The translations under genes and the position numbers were made by a program. The notes beneath the pieces were generated by a model that searched no databases, was not told the DNA's origin, and worked only from the letters and a program-made list of their open reading frames with translations. Below are positions 63,941 through 64,000 of a DNA stretch of 64,000 nt, piece by piece; the stretch's first letter is position 1, and every line of letters starts with the position of its first letter. The stretch covers positions 1 through 64,000 of the forward strand of contig JBAKBP010003087.1 in NCBI GenBank assembly GCA_037953745.1, written 5' to 3'. The stretch comes from Lithodes maja. Lineage: Eukaryota > Arthropoda > Malacostraca > Decapoda > Lithodidae.

Positions 63941-64000
63941 GGAAGACATGAACACTTCTGTGGTAAATAAGGGTTTAAAGGAAGCATCTAACTTCTTAAC
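63941..64000 (+). pseudogene. BEL-2 coding region resumed after MITE E (partial)
   Basis: Reading on in the gag-protease frame after one TTAA gives an open frame (EDMNTSVVNKGLKEASNFL) to the window edge. It resembles the segment following the protease in BEL elements. The RT-RH-INT part must lie outside. Confidence 0.65.

Overview
This window looks like a transposable-element graveyard from a large, repeat-rich animal genome. My best guess is a decapod crustacean. The basis is the mix of a single-ORF jockey-type element of a kind I associate with crabs and crayfish, several CR1 elements, DIRS-type tyrosine-recombinase retrotransposons, BEL/Pao and Ty3/gypsy elements, and a piggyBac family with many TTAA-flanked non-autonomous relatives. 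I found no convincing host gene, tRNA or rRNA gene, CRISPR array or bacterial-style operon. Every long reading frame I can interpret belongs to a mobile element. Species assignment is inference.

Left part (1-34357). CR1-A (minus, ORF2 open to the window edge) abuts a plus-strand 3' fragment of an RTE-like element ending in a GAT repeat. A second CR1 (CR1-B, minus, 10365 to 3781) is split by a complete jockey-like element (3839-7149, intact 987-codon ORF, poly(A), 5-bp target duplication). A TTAA-flanked MITE follows (11095-11730). Next is a gypsy element in canonical PR-RT-RH-INT order (12617-16824, minus) whose RT is split by a 244-bp tRNA-derived SINE. Then come a CR1-type ORF1 fragment fused to a truncated DIRS element (17082-20226, minus), a plus-strand DIRS-like gag region (21942-25200) carrying another TTAA MITE, a decayed CR1-like element (26785-30815, plus), and AT-rich DNA with tandem repeats.

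Right part (34031-64000) is one deep nest. A DIRS gag fragment is interrupted at 34358 by the left LTR (about 1.8 kb without insertions) of Gypsy-B. That LTR has itself received a MITE (34394-35019), a complete BEL/Pao element (35487-46751, TSD GCGTG) and an apparently autonomous piggyBac (47352-52905, 917-codon transposase). BEL-1 carries a non-LTR element inside its left LTR and a MITE inside its gag. The Gypsy-B interior (53605-59350) reads gag-PR-INT-RT-RH, the Gmr1-like order, and holds three more TTAA insertions. Its other LTR (59351-59658) is cut by a second BEL/Pao element that runs off the window and has two TTAA insertions.

The unifying theme is TTAA insertion. Nine non-autonomous TTAA-flanked elements in at least four terminal-repeat families lie within 64 kb of one intact-looking transposase gene that shares its terminal sequence with the commonest family. 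Six of them sit inside coding sequence, and in all six, removing the insert plus one TTAA puts the host reading frame back in register. A seventh has an empty-site counterpart in the partner LTR of the same host element.
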